Source: Kitasatospora setae KM-6054
Lineage (GTDB): Bacteria > Actinomycetota > Actinomycetes > Streptomycetales > Streptomycetaceae
Assembly (NCBI RefSeq): GCF_000269985.1
Contig: NC_016109.1
Span: 310,001 to 374,000, forward strand
Length of the DNA stretch: 64,000 nt
Direction: 5' to 3'
Part shown: piece by piece, positions 8,628-17,833 of the stretch
Numbering within the stretch: position 1 is the first letter of the stretch
Layout of the letters: every line of letters begins with the position of its first letter
The notes under the pieces: generated by a model
Database searches by the model: none
Seen by the model: only the letters and a program-made list of their open reading frames with translations
What the model was told of the DNA's origin: nothing
Program-made: the position numbers and the translations under genes

Positions 8628-9599
8628 TCAGCCCGGCGCGACCTGCCGGGTCCGCTGCCGGGCCTCCAGGAATGCGGAGGCGGCGTCGTAGCCGAGCGCG
8701 ATCCGCCGCCGGACGGTCTCCAGTTCGGCACGACCGGAGGACACCGGTCCGCGTCCCGCCTTCACCAACTCGTCCTCGCCGCTGGGCAGCACGTGCACGG
8801 TGACGCCGGGCCGGTGCCGGCCGATCTCGGCCTCCACCGCCGCCCGCCGGGTCACCTCGAAGGCGACGTGCGCGAGCTGCCAGGGCATCCGGGGCGGCGC
8901 CAGCCGCTCCCCGGTCTGCCGGATCCGCAGCGCGTACACGGTGGTCGCCCCCAGCGAGGCCGCGACGCCGATCGGCAGCGAGTCGATCAGCCCGCCGTCC
9001 AGGTAGTGCTCGCCGTCGATCTCCACCGGCGGGAACAGCCCCGGCACGCAGCAGGACGCCAGCAGCGCCGGGATCAACGGCCCGTGGTCGAAGTAGTGCG
9101 CCTCGGCCCGCTCGATCGAGGACGCCGGGCAGACGAACGGGAGCTTGAGGTCCTCGATCCGGGTGTGCGGCGCGAAGTGGTTCAGCAGCATCCGGTGCGC
9201 GGCGTCCACCGAGGTCAGCCCGGCCCGGACGTGCCGGACGTTGGAGGCGAACGCCCGCAGCGACGGCTTCATCACCTTCATGCTGACGAACTCCATCCAC
9301 AGCTCGGTGAGTTCGGCGACCACCGAGATCGTGGGGTTCTTCGCCAGGATGGCGCCCTGCACCGAGCCGATCGAGGTCCCGACCACGATGTCCGGGGTGA
9401 TCCCGGCCTCCAGCAGCGCCCGGACCATCCCGACCTGGTTGCCGCCCCGCTCACCGCCGCCGCCGAGCACGAACGCGACCTTGCCCCGGCCGTCCGGCCA
9501 CGAGCCGCCGACGTCCGGCGAACCGCCGCCCGGCCGCGCCCCGCCGCCCGGCAGACCGCCGTCGCCCGGCAGACCACTGTCGCCCAGCAGACCGTCCAT
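8628..9599 (-). CDS. Patatin-like phospholipase with a disordered N-terminal extension
   Basis: A 323-residue patatin-family lipid acyl hydrolase. The oxyanion glycine loop GGGGERG is at residues 46-52, the nucleophile elbow GTSIGS at 74-79 gives Ser76, and the dyad Asp is in DGG at 201-203. The first 39 residues are a Gly/Pro/Asp-rich tail (GLLGDSGLPGDGGLPGGG) with no predicted fold. The ATG at 9599 has AGGTGG seven bases upstream; the frame is open further upstream but without a better start. Bacterial patatins cleave phospholipids or lipid esters in the cytoplasm or at the membrane. It is the neighbour upstream of the encapsulin gene on the same strand, 443 bp away. Confidence 0.85.
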   Translation of the reverse strand: MDGLLGDSGLPGDGGLPGGGARPGGGSPDVGGSWPDGRGKVAFVLGGGGERGGNQVGMVRALLEAGITPDIVVGTSIGSVQGAILAKNPTISVVAELTELWMEFVSMKVMKPSLRAFASNVRHVRAGLTSVDAAHRMLLNHFAPHTRIEDLKLPFVCPASSIERAEAHYFDHGPLIPALLASCCVPGLFPPVEIDGEHYLDGGLIDSLPIGVAASLGATTVYALRIRQTGERLAPPRMPWQLAHVAFEVTRRAAVEAEIGRHRPGVTVHVLPSGEDELVKAGRGPVSSGRAELETVRRRIALGYDAASAFLEARQRTRQVAPG

Positions 9600-9874
9600 C
9601 GATGCGCCACCTGTTCTCCGGAGGACCCCTCCGGCCTCGCCCCCGCGTACGCGTCCCTGCGGACCCGTCCCCCCGCCCGGGCCCGGCGGACCCGTACGGC
9701 CCATCGTCCGACCGGTTTTCCGGCCGCCGCAACCGCATCGTCCGTTCGGGTACCCGGCCGTCGCAACCCATCCCACCTGCGGTTTCGCCCGTCCGCCGCA
9801 CCCGCGCCCCGATCGGGTCAGCCCAGTGGATCTTCGGCTGGCCCGGGGCCCGGCGGCGTGAGAGGTCTGGAGCC

Positions 9875-10945
9875 ATGCACAGGACTCCGCCCTCCCCGGG
9901 GCTCTCCCGGGCTGCCCGGCTGCGCGGCGGCGCGTTCGCCGCGGCCGGGGACGCCCTCGCCCTCGGCGCCCTGACGGTGTTTCTGCTCCTCCTCTCCCCG
10001 CTGCTGCTCCTGCTCGGCCTGCTCCGGCCGCTGCTGCCCGCCCGCGCCACCGCCCCGGCCCGGCTGCCGCTGGTCTGGGCCGCCTACCTGACCGGGTTCT
10101 CGCTGACCGCGCTGGCCGGCTCGCTGCGGCTGCGGGCCCGCCGGGCCGGCCCGGACGCCTGGCGGCTGCTCGGCGTCCGGGCCGGCCGCCGTTTCCGGCT
10201 GCTCACCGAGGGCTGGACCGGCCTGCGCTTCCAGGTCGACCCGCCAGAGCCGCTGCCCGACCCAGGCCGTCCGGTGGTGGTGCTGGCCCGGCACGCGGGC
10301 ATCCTCAACACCCAGCTGGCGATCACCGCGGTCACCGCCGTGCTCGGCCGCGGCCCGCGCGGCATCGCCAAGCGCTGCGTCGCCCTGGAGCCCGGCCTGC
10401 GGGCGCTGCTGCGCGGCGTGCCGCTCGTCCTGTTCCGCTGGAACCGCGCCGGGCGGGCCGCCGCCCTCGCCGAACTCACCGACCAGGCCCGGAACCTGGG
10501 CCCAGGCGAGGCGCTCTGGCTGTACCCCGAGGGCACCAACTACAGCGCCGCCCGCCGCGCCGCCTCGATCGCCCGGCTGCGCGCCCGCGGCCAGGACGCG
10601 CTGGCCGACCGCGCCGCGGCCATGCCCCACCTCCTCCCGCCGCACCTGCCCGGCGCGCTGGCCGTGCTGAGCGCCGTCGACCCGTCCGCCCTGGTGCTGG
10701 TCTGCGGCCACACCGGCCCCGAACGCCTGCTGCCCTGGATGCTCGGCCCCGGCTACACCCCCGGCCCCGGCGACCTGGTCCGGCTCCGCTGGTGGAGCTT
10801 CCGGGCCGACCAGGTCCCCACCGAGCAGCAGCAGTTCGCCGACTGGCTGTACGACCGCTGGCAGCAGCTCGACACCTGGATCGCCGGCCCCGCCACCGCC
10901 CCCGCCGCCCCGCCCCACCCCGCCGGCGACCTCGACCCGGCCTGA
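9875..10945 (+). CDS. PlsC/LCLAT1-type acyltransferase with altered HX4D motif
   Basis: A 356-residue membrane protein with hydrophobic segments at about residues 28-52 and 66-84, followed by a PlsC-type domain. These enzymes transfer an acyl chain to lysophosphatidic acid or related lipids. Block III is recognisable as PEGTN at 218-222, and the later LPPHLPGAL stretch resembles the LCLAT1 branch. The catalytic block I reads RHAGILN (His140, Asn145), so the Asp of HX4D is replaced by Asn. The ATG is preceded by AGAGG about 12 bases upstream. It is divergent from the patatin lipase gene, a pairing that could suit acyl-chain remodelling, though this is only inferred. Confidence 0.75.
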   Translation: MHRTPPSPGLSRAARLRGGAFAAAGDALALGALTVFLLLLSPLLLLLGLLRPLLPARATAPARLPLVWAAYLTGFSLTALAGSLRLRARRAGPDAWRLLGVRAGRRFRLLTEGWTGLRFQVDPPEPLPDPGRPVVVLARHAGILNTQLAITAVTAVLGRGPRGIAKRCVALEPGLRALLRGVPLVLFRWNRAGRAAALAELTDQARNLGPGEALWLYPEGTNYSAARRAASIARLRARGQDALADRAAAMPHLLPPHLPGALAVLSAVDPSALVLVCGHTGPERLLPWMLGPGYTPGPGDLVRLRWWSFRADQVPTEQQQFADWLYDRWQQLDTWIAGPATAPAAPPHPAGDLDPA

Positions 10946-11312
10946 ACCGCGCCGCCCCGCCCCGGGTCGGCCCTCCGCCCGCCTTCCGCCGCGCCGTACG
11001 CGCCGTACGCACCGTACCCGGGATTCCCTGCCCGCGGTCCGCCGGAAATCTGTTGGCCGCCGCCCGAATGCGGCCCCGGAAAGCACTTCCGGACGTGCCA
11101 GGAATTCCGTCCCCCCTCCGGCGGAACTGTCACCGAGGTCGGCGTTTCCGCCTCCGGCGGGTGCCGCGCGGGGGCGAAACCCGGTGCCGAACCCATTGAC
11201 CGGCGGGTAGCCCGGACGGATACTCCCCTTTGCCCCGGCGCGTTCCGGCTGCCCTCGCGGCCGCCGTGCCGGGTGCCGGCTGAACGGATTATCGCTACCC
11301 GGAGGAGCGGAA
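10946..11312. other. 367-bp intergenic region
   Basis: No gene is visible. The left part has three copies of a nine-base unit (cgccgtacg, cgccgtacg, caccgtacc at 10992-11018). The right end carries GGAGGAG (11301-11307), the ribosome binding site of the next gene. The base composition is slightly less GC-rich than the flanking genes, as expected for a promoter region. Confidence 0.5.
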
Positions 11313-12548
11313 TTGGGCGGACCGTGGGACGGGCTCCCCCGTGATTTATGCACCGATCTCAGAGCCGAGCAGCAATCCCTCGCGGCCGAGATCGTCCGGG
11401 AGATCAGATCCGCCGTCCCGGAATTCTCCCGACCGCTCTCCGGGCCATTCGGGGCCGGAATCCAGCAGGGCGTGGAGACGGCGCTCGCCGAGTTCACCGA
11501 CCGGGTCGCGGGGCTGCCCGCGCCGGGGCCGCGCCAACTGCGGGTGTACCGCTCGCTGGGCCGCGGCGAACTCGCCGAGGGGCGCAGCCTGGACGCGCTG
11601 CAGGCCGCGTTCCGGCTCGGCGCCCGGCTGGCCTGGCGGCGGTACGCCCGGGTGGCGCGGCGGCGCGGGCTGGCCGCCGAGCAGTTGGTGACGCTGGCCG
11701 AGGCGGTGTTCGCGCACATCGACGAGGTCGCGGCGGCCAGCGTGCGGGGCTACGTGGACGCCCGCACCGACCGGGCCGGCGCGCTCGGCCGGGCCCGGCA
11801 CCGGCTGCACGAGCTGCTGCTGGCGGGGGCGGAGCCGGCCGAGCTCGCCGCCGCCGCCCGCCTCGCGGACTGGCCGCTGCCCGAGCGGGTCGCCGCGGTC
11901 TCGCTGGACCCGCGCCCGGCGCCGTCCGGACCGCCCGCCCCGGCCCCACCGTCCGCGCCCGCGCCCCCGTTCGCGCCCCCGTCCGCGCCGGTGGCCCCGT
12001 CCGGAGCGCTGCCCGATCAGGTGCTGGCCAGCCTGGACGTCCGGCAGCCGCACCTGCTGCTGCCGGAGCCGGCCGTCCTGCTCGGCGACCCGCGGGTCGG
12101 CGCCGCGTTGCAGGGGCGGGGCGCGGTGATCGGGCCGGTGGTGCCGGTCGGGCTGGCCGCGCAGTCGCTGCGCTGGGCCCGGCTGGTGCGGGCCTCGCTG
12201 CCGGAGCCGCCGCCGCGCCCGGTCGACTGCCGCGAGCGGTACGCGGACCTGCTGCTGCTCACCGACCCGGCGCTGGTCCGGCTGATCGCCGAGCGCCGGC
12301 TGGCCCCGCTGGCGCCGCTCACCCCCAAGCAGCGCGACCGCCTCGCCGCCACCCTGCTCGCCTGGTTGCAGACCGGCCGCGGCAGCGCCCCCGAGGTCGC
12401 CGCCAGGCTCGGGATCCACCCGCAGACCGCCCGCCAGCGGCTGCACCGCGTCCAGCAGTTGTTCGGCCCGGCGCTCACCTCCCCGGACACCCGCCTCGAA
12501 CTCGAGGTCGCCCTGCGCGCGACCTCCGCCGGGCGGTCGGCGTGGTGA
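11313..12548 (+). CDS. PucR/CdaR-type helix-turn-helix regulator
   Basis: A 411-residue protein with the layout of actinobacterial PucR-like regulators. A helical N-terminal domain (residues 1-160) resembles the RsbRD-type input domain. A Pro/Ala-rich linker follows at about 195-235. The C-terminal PucR helix-turn-helix at about 345-395 includes APEVAARLGIHPQTARQRLH. Such proteins are usually DNA-binding sensors of metabolites. The start is a TTG, chosen because GGAGGAG ends five bases before it and no ATG or GTG fits. It reads in the same direction as the LCP/teichoic-acid-type genes 190 bp downstream, but nothing in the sequence proves that it controls them. Confidence 0.7.
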   Translation: MGGPWDGLPRDLCTDLRAEQQSLAAEIVREIRSAVPEFSRPLSGPFGAGIQQGVETALAEFTDRVAGLPAPGPRQLRVYRSLGRGELAEGRSLDALQAAFRLGARLAWRRYARVARRRGLAAEQLVTLAEAVFAHIDEVAAASVRGYVDARTDRAGALGRARHRLHELLLAGAEPAELAAAARLADWPLPERVAAVSLDPRPAPSGPPAPAPPSAPAPPFAPPSAPVAPSGALPDQVLASLDVRQPHLLLPEPAVLLGDPRVGAALQGRGAVIGPVVPVGLAAQSLRWARLVRASLPEPPPRPVDCRERYADLLLLTDPALVRLIAERRLAPLAPLTPKQRDRLAATLLAWLQTGRGSAPEVAARLGIHPQTARQRLHRVQQLFGPALTSPDTRLELEVALRATSAGRSAW

Positions 12549-12582
12549 ACCAGGCGAACCGGGCGAGCCGGGTGAGCCGGGC
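12547..12582. repeat. Four nine-base repeats at the end of the regulator gene
   Basis: Units gaaccaggc, gaaccgggc, gagccgggt and gagccgggc lie head to tail directly after the stop codon. Function unknown; possibly polymerase slippage. Confidence 0.6.
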
Positions 12583-12738
12583 GGAGGCGGTCGTGTGCGC
12601 TGCGTAATCGGCCGACCGCGCAAAGATTTGGTATAGGGATGTGATCTGTCCGGTTAAAGGCTGGTGAAGACCACGTGCGATCATGTTCTGCGCGCACATC
12701 GACCCTCCGTGCGTCACGGAACAGGAGGACGCACGAGC

Positions 12739-13884
12739 ATGGTACAGACCGACGAGCTGTCGACCGGCGAGACGTCGGCGGCGGCCGCCAAGGACGCGGC
12801 GGCCCCCGCGAAGCCCCGGCGGCGGGCCCGGCGGATCCTGCTGATCACCGGCGGCACCGTGCTGGCGCTGGTGCTGGCCGCGGGCGGCACCGGGTTCTGG
12901 ATGTACCGCCACCTGGAGGGGAACCTCGACACCGTCGACATCGACAAGGCGCTCGGCGAGGACCGGCCGGCTCCGCTGCCGGACGGCGCGCAGGACATCC
13001 TGGTGCTCGGTTCGGACTCCCGCAGCGGCGACAACGGCGACCTGGCGGGCGGCGACGTGGGCGGCACGGCGCGCTCGGACACGGCGATGGTGGTGCACAT
13101 ACCCGAGGGGCGGTCCAACGCCACCGTGGTGAGCATCCCGCGCGACACCATGGTGGCCCGTCCGGCGTGCACCACCGCCGACGGCAAGCAGGTGGCCGGC
13201 ACGCCCCGGGTGATGTTCAACTCGATCTACACCACGGCGGGTCCGGCCTGCGTGGTGAAGACCGTCGAGTCGATGACCGGCCTGCGGATGAACCACTACG
13301 TGGAGATCGACTTCGCCGGGTTCAAGGACCTGGTGGACGCGATGGGCGGGGTGGAGGTCACCACCGACACCGCGATCGACGACAAGTACAGCGGCCTGCA
13401 CCTGCCCGCCGGCACCCACCTGCTGGACGGCACCCAGGCGCTGGCGTTCGTCCGCACCCGGCACGGCGTCGGCGACGGCAGCGACCTCGGGCGGATCGGC
13501 CTGCAGCAGAAGTTCCTGCTCTCGGTGCTCTCCCAGCTCCAGCGCAAGGGCACGCTCACCAGCCCGACCAAGGCGTACGGCGTGGCGAACGCGGCCACCA
13601 AGGCGCTGACCACCGACACCTCGCTGGGCTCGCTCAACGGCCTGCTCGACTTCGCGCAGAGCATGAAGGGCCTGCAGCCCGAGCGGATGAAGACCGTGAT
13701 GCTGCCCGTGGTCACCGACCGGATCGACCACAACCGGGTGGTCGCCGACGAGGCGAAGGCCGCCGCGCTGTGGGCGTCGCTGCGCGAGAACCGCCCCGTC
13801 CCGTCCGGTTCCCCGGCCGCCTCCGCGAGTGCCTCCCCGTCCGCCTCCGCGAGGTCCTCGGCGAGCGCCTCCGCCCACAACTGA
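12739..13884 (+). CDS. LytR-CpsA-Psr (LCP) family cell-wall glycopolymer ligase
   Basis: A 381-residue protein with a cytoplasmic tail, one membrane helix at about residues 32-55 and an outside LCP domain. LCP enzymes move polyprenyl-pyrophosphate-linked polymers such as teichoic acids onto peptidoglycan. Family landmarks are GSDSR (91-95), RSDT (112-115) and SIPRD (132-136), with a later FVRTRHGVGDGSDLGR stretch containing the Arg residues that hold the pyrophosphate. The C-terminus is a Ser/Ala-rich tail. The ATG has GGAGG 10 bases upstream. Thirteen bases separate it from the GT2-TagF polymerase gene, so the polymer made by that enzyme is the likely substrate. Confidence 0.9.
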   Translation: MVQTDELSTGETSAAAAKDAAAPAKPRRRARRILLITGGTVLALVLAAGGTGFWMYRHLEGNLDTVDIDKALGEDRPAPLPDGAQDILVLGSDSRSGDNGDLAGGDVGGTARSDTAMVVHIPEGRSNATVVSIPRDTMVARPACTTADGKQVAGTPRVMFNSIYTTAGPACVVKTVESMTGLRMNHYVEIDFAGFKDLVDAMGGVEVTTDTAIDDKYSGLHLPAGTHLLDGTQALAFVRTRHGVGDGSDLGRIGLQQKFLLSVLSQLQRKGTLTSPTKAYGVANAATKALTTDTSLGSLNGLLDFAQSMKGLQPERMKTVMLPVVTDRIDHNRVVADEAKAAALWASLRENRPVPSGSPAASASASPSASARSSASASAHN

Positions 13885-13897
13885 CAGGTATCGCACC

Positions 13898-16800
13898 GTG
13901 GTTGCCCACCGTCCCCGGCTGAGTGTCGTCGTCCCGTTCCAGAACGTCGAGGCTTACCTGGCGGAGTGTCTGGAGTCCGTCGCCCGGCAGTCGTTCCGGG
14001 ACTTCGAGGTCATCCTGGTCGACGACGGCTCGACCGACTCCTCCACCGACATCGCCCGGGCGGTGTGCGACCGCGACCGGCGGTTCCGGCTGATCCGGCA
14101 GGAGCCGCACGGGCCGGGCCACGCCCGGAACACCGGGCTGCGGGCGATGCACCCGGACGGCGAGTTCCTGGTCTTCGCGGACGGCGACGACGTGGTGCCC
14201 GAGCACGCGTACGAGACGCTGCTGCGCACCCTGGAGGAGTCCGGGTCGGACTTCGTCTCGGGCAACGTCCAGATGATGAACTCCACCAGCACCTGGCAGT
14301 CGCCGCTGCACAAGGCCCCGATGCAGGCCGAGCGGCGGGGCACCCACATCACGAAGTTCGACAAGCTGATCTACGACCGGACGGTCTGGAACAAGGTGTT
14401 CCGCCGCAGCTTCTGGGACTACTACTTCATCGAGTTCCCCGAGGGCGTCCTGTACGAGGACTCCTGGGTCAACATGTTCGCCCACTTCCGGGCCGCCAAG
14501 GTCGACGTGATCACCGACGTCGTCTACTACTGGCGCCGCCGGGACGGGGCCGCCGCCCCCTCCATCACCCAGCGCCACCACGAGCTGGACAACCTGCGCG
14601 ACCGGGTCGCCGCCGTCCAGTCGGTGAGCCGCTTCCTGGCCGGGCACCGCTCGCAGCGCTTCGCCGAGTCCAAGCGCAAGTACGACCTGGCCTGCCTGAC
14701 CTCCGACCTGATGCTGCACCTGAAGGTGCTGCCGGACGCGGAGGAGGAGTACCAGCACGCCTTCCTGGAGTGGACCAACGAGTTCCTGGACGAGGCCGAC
14801 CCCGACCTGATCGGCGAACTGCCCGCCGAGGCCCGGGTGAAGTGGCTGCTGGTGCGCGGCCGCAAGCTGGCCGAACTGCTGGAGGTGCTGGAGTTCGAGC
14901 GGCGCGGCGGGCCGATGCCGGTCCAGCGCCGCTTCCGCCGCTACCTGAAGTACCCGCACCTGGGCGACCGCAGCCTCGGCATCGACCGCAAGGCGTACCG
15001 TCTCGACAAGGAGCTGGCGCTGCACGGCTCGGTCGGCGAGGTGCGCTGGGAGGACGAGCGGCTGGTGATCGGCGGGCACGCGTACATCCGCTTCCTGAAC
15101 GTCCACAAGCGGCACATGTCGGTCAAGGGCTTCGCGCTGCGCAACCGCAAGCAGGACCGGATGCTGCTGGTCCCCGCCCGCACCGTCTACGCGCCGCAGG
15201 CCACCGAGCACTCCGGGCAGAACCGTTACTGCTACGACTGGGCGGGCTTCAGCACCTCCTTCGACACCAACCGGCTCAAGCTCAAGGGCAAGTGGGCCGA
15301 AGGCACCTGGGACGTGGCGGCGGGCGTGCTCAGCCGCGGCCTGTTCCGCTACCGCGGCCTGGACCGCGGCAGCGTCGGCAGCGCCGCCAACCCGCCCTAC
15401 CGGTACGTCGACAAGAACACCCGGGTGCTGCCGCTGTTCGTCCAGAACCGGCTCAAGCTGCGGGTCGAGATCGTCCGCTGCCGGATCACCGGGCACCGGA
15501 TCGACGGCGACCACCTGGTGCTGCGCGGCGTGTACCTCGGCCCGACCGTGCCGACCGGCGGGCAGCTGCGACTGGTCAGCCTCGGCGGGGCCGGACGGGT
15601 GCAGGTGCCGGTCCGCTTCACCCCCGGCGGCGAGGGCTGGTGCACCTTCACCGGCCGCGTCCCGCTGCGCTCGGTCGTCCCCGCGCAGCCGGCGGCGGAC
15701 GAGACCCGGCCGGTCTCCTGGGAGCGCGGCGGCAACGGCTGGAAGACCACCTTCCACGTCGCCGGGCGGGCCATGACCATGTACCCGGTGATGGCCGAGG
15801 ACACCCCCGACGGCCACCACCGCCTCCCGGCCGCCCTGCAGACCCCGGAGGGCGACCGCGAACTGGTCGTGCACCGCAACGGCGCCGGCTACCTCGTCCT
15901 GTTCGAACGGGCCACCCTGCCCCGGGTCATCCGCTACGAGTGGCTGGCCGACGGGCCGCTGGAGATCGTCGGCCGCTACCCCGCCCTGGACCGGGTGCCG
16001 CCCGCAGAGCGCCGCACCGCCCACCTGGTGCTGCGCTCGCGCGCCCAGGGCACCGAGCGCGCCATCTCCCTCGAATGGCGCGGCGAGTACTTCCGGGCCC
16101 GCTTCGACCCGGCCCGGCTGCGCACCCTGGCCGGCACCATCCCGCTGGCCGCCGGCCGCTGGGACCTCTTCCTGCGCCGCCAGGACCCCTCCCGCACCCC
16201 GCCCGCCGAACTCCTGCCCGACCTGATGCTCAAGCTCGAACAGGACGCGATACCCGGCCTCCCGCTGCCCCGGGAAGCCGACGAGCGCCGCTACGACCTC
16301 CAGGCCGAGGCGTACGACCGGCTCTCCCTCCAGGTCCACTCCGCCATGCCCGACCACGCCCGCGGCCCCTACCGGCAGAAGCTGCTGCGCACCAAGACCT
16401 ACCCCGCCGCCCGCCAGCGGCCCGTCCGCCCCGCCGTCCTGTTCGACGCCTTCAAGGGCACCCAGTACTCCGACAGCCCGCGCGCCGTCCACGAGGAACT
16501 CGTGCGCCGCGGCGCCCGGTTGGAGCACCTCTGGGTCGTCAAGGACGACCAGGTCGACGTGCCGGAGACGGCCCGCGCCGTCCGCATGTGGTCGCCCGAG
16601 TGGTACGAGGCCCTGGCCACCAGCCGCTACGTGGTGGCCAACAACCACCTCCCGGACTGGTTCCGCAAGCGCCCCGGCCAGACCGTCGTCCAGACCTGGC
16701 ACGGCACCCCGCTGAAGAAGATCGGCCACGACATCGAGGCCGTCCACTTCGCCGACAAGCGCTACCTCGAACGGCTCGCCGTCGAGGTGGAGAACTGGGA

Positions 16801-17833
16801 CCTGCTGGTCTCCCCCAACAGCTTCTCCACCCCGATCCTGCGCCGCGCCTTCGCCTTCCCCGGCGAGCTGGTGGAGTCCGGCTACCCGCGCAACGACGTG
16901 CTGTGCCGCCCCGACACCGAGCGCCGGGCCGAACAGGTGCGCCGCCGGATCGGCATCCCGGAGGGCAAGCGGGTGGTGCTGTACGCCCCGACCTGGCGCG
17001 ACGACCAGTACTACTCCCCCGGCCGCTACAAGTTCGACTTCCGGATCGACCTCGCCGACGCCCGGGCCCGGCTCGGCGCGGACCACGTGCTGCTGGTCCG
17101 CCGCCACCCCAACGTGGTCGACCCGGTGCCCGGCGCGGGCGACGGCTTCGTCCACGACGTCTCCGACTACCCCGACATGGCCGACCTGTCCCTGATCACC
17201 GACGTCATGATCACCGACTACTCCTCGCTGATGTTCGACTTCGTCAACACCGGCCGGCCGATCCTCTTCTACACCTACGACCTGGAGCACTACCGGGACA
17301 CCCTGCGCGGCTTCTACTTCGACTTCGAGAGCAGCGCACCCGGCCCGCTGCTCTTCGACTCGGCGGAGCTGGTCGACGCCGTCCGGGACGCCGACGGGGT
17401 GCGGCGGCGGCACGCCGAGCGCTACCGGCGCTTCCAGCAGGACTTCTGCGACCTCGACGACGGCCGGGCCGCCGCCCGGCTGGTCGACCGGATGCTCACC
17501 GTGGGCGGCGACCTCGACCCGGGGACGGCGCCGACACCGGTTTCCGCGCCCGCTCGCGGTGCCGAGGCCGTTGCCGGAGCCGTTCCGGCGGCCGTTGCCG
17601 GAGCCGTTCCCGCGGCCGTTCCCGGAGCCGTTCCCGCGCCCGTGCGCACGGCCGCGCGGACGGCCGCTCCCGCGCCGGACAGGCCCCGGGCCGGTGTGCC
17701 GATGCCGGGCGACACCTTCGAGGGCGTGCCCTGGCCGCTGCCCGCGCACCTGACCACCCCCGCCGACCCCGACGCCCTCCGGCTGCGGGAGCGCGTCGGC
17801 GCCCGCCGATCAACGGAGCACGACCATGTCTGA
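13898..17833 (+). CDS. Bifunctional GT2 glycosyltransferase / CDP-glycerol glycerophosphotransferase (TagF-like)
   Basis: A 1311-residue fusion. Residues 8-230 are a GT2 glycosyltransferase beginning with SVVVPFQN and containing VDDGS and ADGDD for nucleotide-sugar and metal binding. The middle, about 350-830, has beta-rich segments I cannot name. Residues about 830-1190 are a TagF-type CDP-glycerol glycerophosphotransferase: QTWHGTPLKKIGHD near 931, PTWRDD, RRHPN and ITDYSSLMFDF near 1104 are all present. The enzyme probably builds a poly(glycerol phosphate) or mixed sugar-phosphate wall polymer on a lipid carrier at the inner membrane face. The tail has Ala/Pro/Val repeats (about 17565-17650). 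The GTG start is supported by the SVVVPF motif following at once. The next gene overlaps by eight bases. Confidence 0.88.
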   Translation: MVAHRPRLSVVVPFQNVEAYLAECLESVARQSFRDFEVILVDDGSTDSSTDIARAVCDRDRRFRLIRQEPHGPGHARNTGLRAMHPDGEFLVFADGDDVVPEHAYETLLRTLEESGSDFVSGNVQMMNSTSTWQSPLHKAPMQAERRGTHITKFDKLIYDRTVWNKVFRRSFWDYYFIEFPEGVLYEDSWVNMFAHFRAAKVDVITDVVYYWRRRDGAAAPSITQRHHELDNLRDRVAAVQSVSRFLAGHRSQRFAESKRKYDLACLTSDLMLHLKVLPDAEEEYQHAFLEWTNEFLDEADPDLIGELPAEARVKWLLVRGRKLAELLEVLEFERRGGPMPVQRRFRRYLKYPHLGDRSLGIDRKAYRLDKELALHGSVGEVRWEDERLVIGGHAYIRFLNVHKRHMSVKGFALRNRKQDRMLLVPARTVYAPQATEHSGQNRYCYDWAGFSTSFDTNRLKLKGKWAEGTWDVAAGVLSRGLFRYRGLDRGSVGSAANPPYRYVDKNTRVLPLFVQNRLKLRVEIVRCRITGHRIDGDHLVLRGVYLGPTVPTGGQLRLVSLGGAGRVQVPVRFTPGGEGWCTFTGRVPLRSVVPAQPAADETRPVSWERGGNGWKTTFHVAGRAMTMYPVMAEDTPDGHHRLPAALQTPEGDRELVVHRNGAGYLVLFERATLPRVIRYEWLADGPLEIVGRYPALDRVPPAERRTAHLVLRSRAQGTERAISLEWRGEYFRARFDPARLRTLAGTIPLAAGRWDLFLRRQDPSRTPPAELLPDLMLKLEQDAIPGLPLPREADERRYDLQAEAYDRLSLQVHSAMPDHARGPYRQKLLRTKTYPAARQRPVRPAVLFDAFKGTQYSDSPRAVHEELVRRGARLEHLWVVKDDQVDVPETARAVRMWSPEWYEALATSRYVVANNHLPDWFRKRPGQTVVQTWHGTPLKKIGHDIEAVHFADKRYLERLAVEVENWDLLVSPNSFSTPILRRAFAFPGELVESGYPRNDVLCRPDTERRAEQVRRRIGIPEGKRVVLYAPTWRDDQYYSPGRYKFDFRIDLADARARLGADHVLLVRRHPNVVDPVPGAGDGFVHDVSDYPDMADLSLITDVMITDYSSLMFDFVNTGRPILFYTYDLEHYRDTLRGFYFDFESSAPGPLLFDSAELVDAVRDADGVRRRHAERYRRFQQDFCDLDDGRAAARLVDRMLTVGGDLDPGTAPTPVSAPARGAEAVAGAVPAAVAGAVPAAVPGAVPAPVRTAARTAAPAPDRPRAGVPMPGDTFEGVPWPLPAHLTTPADPDALRLRERVGARRSTEHDHV

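Noticed and set aside
13712..17749. A 1345-codon open frame on the minus strand opposite the GT2-TagF gene.
   Set aside because: It is a high-GC shadow: low-complexity Val/Gly/Glu composition, no motifs and no ribosome binding site, while the plus strand has complete enzyme motifs.
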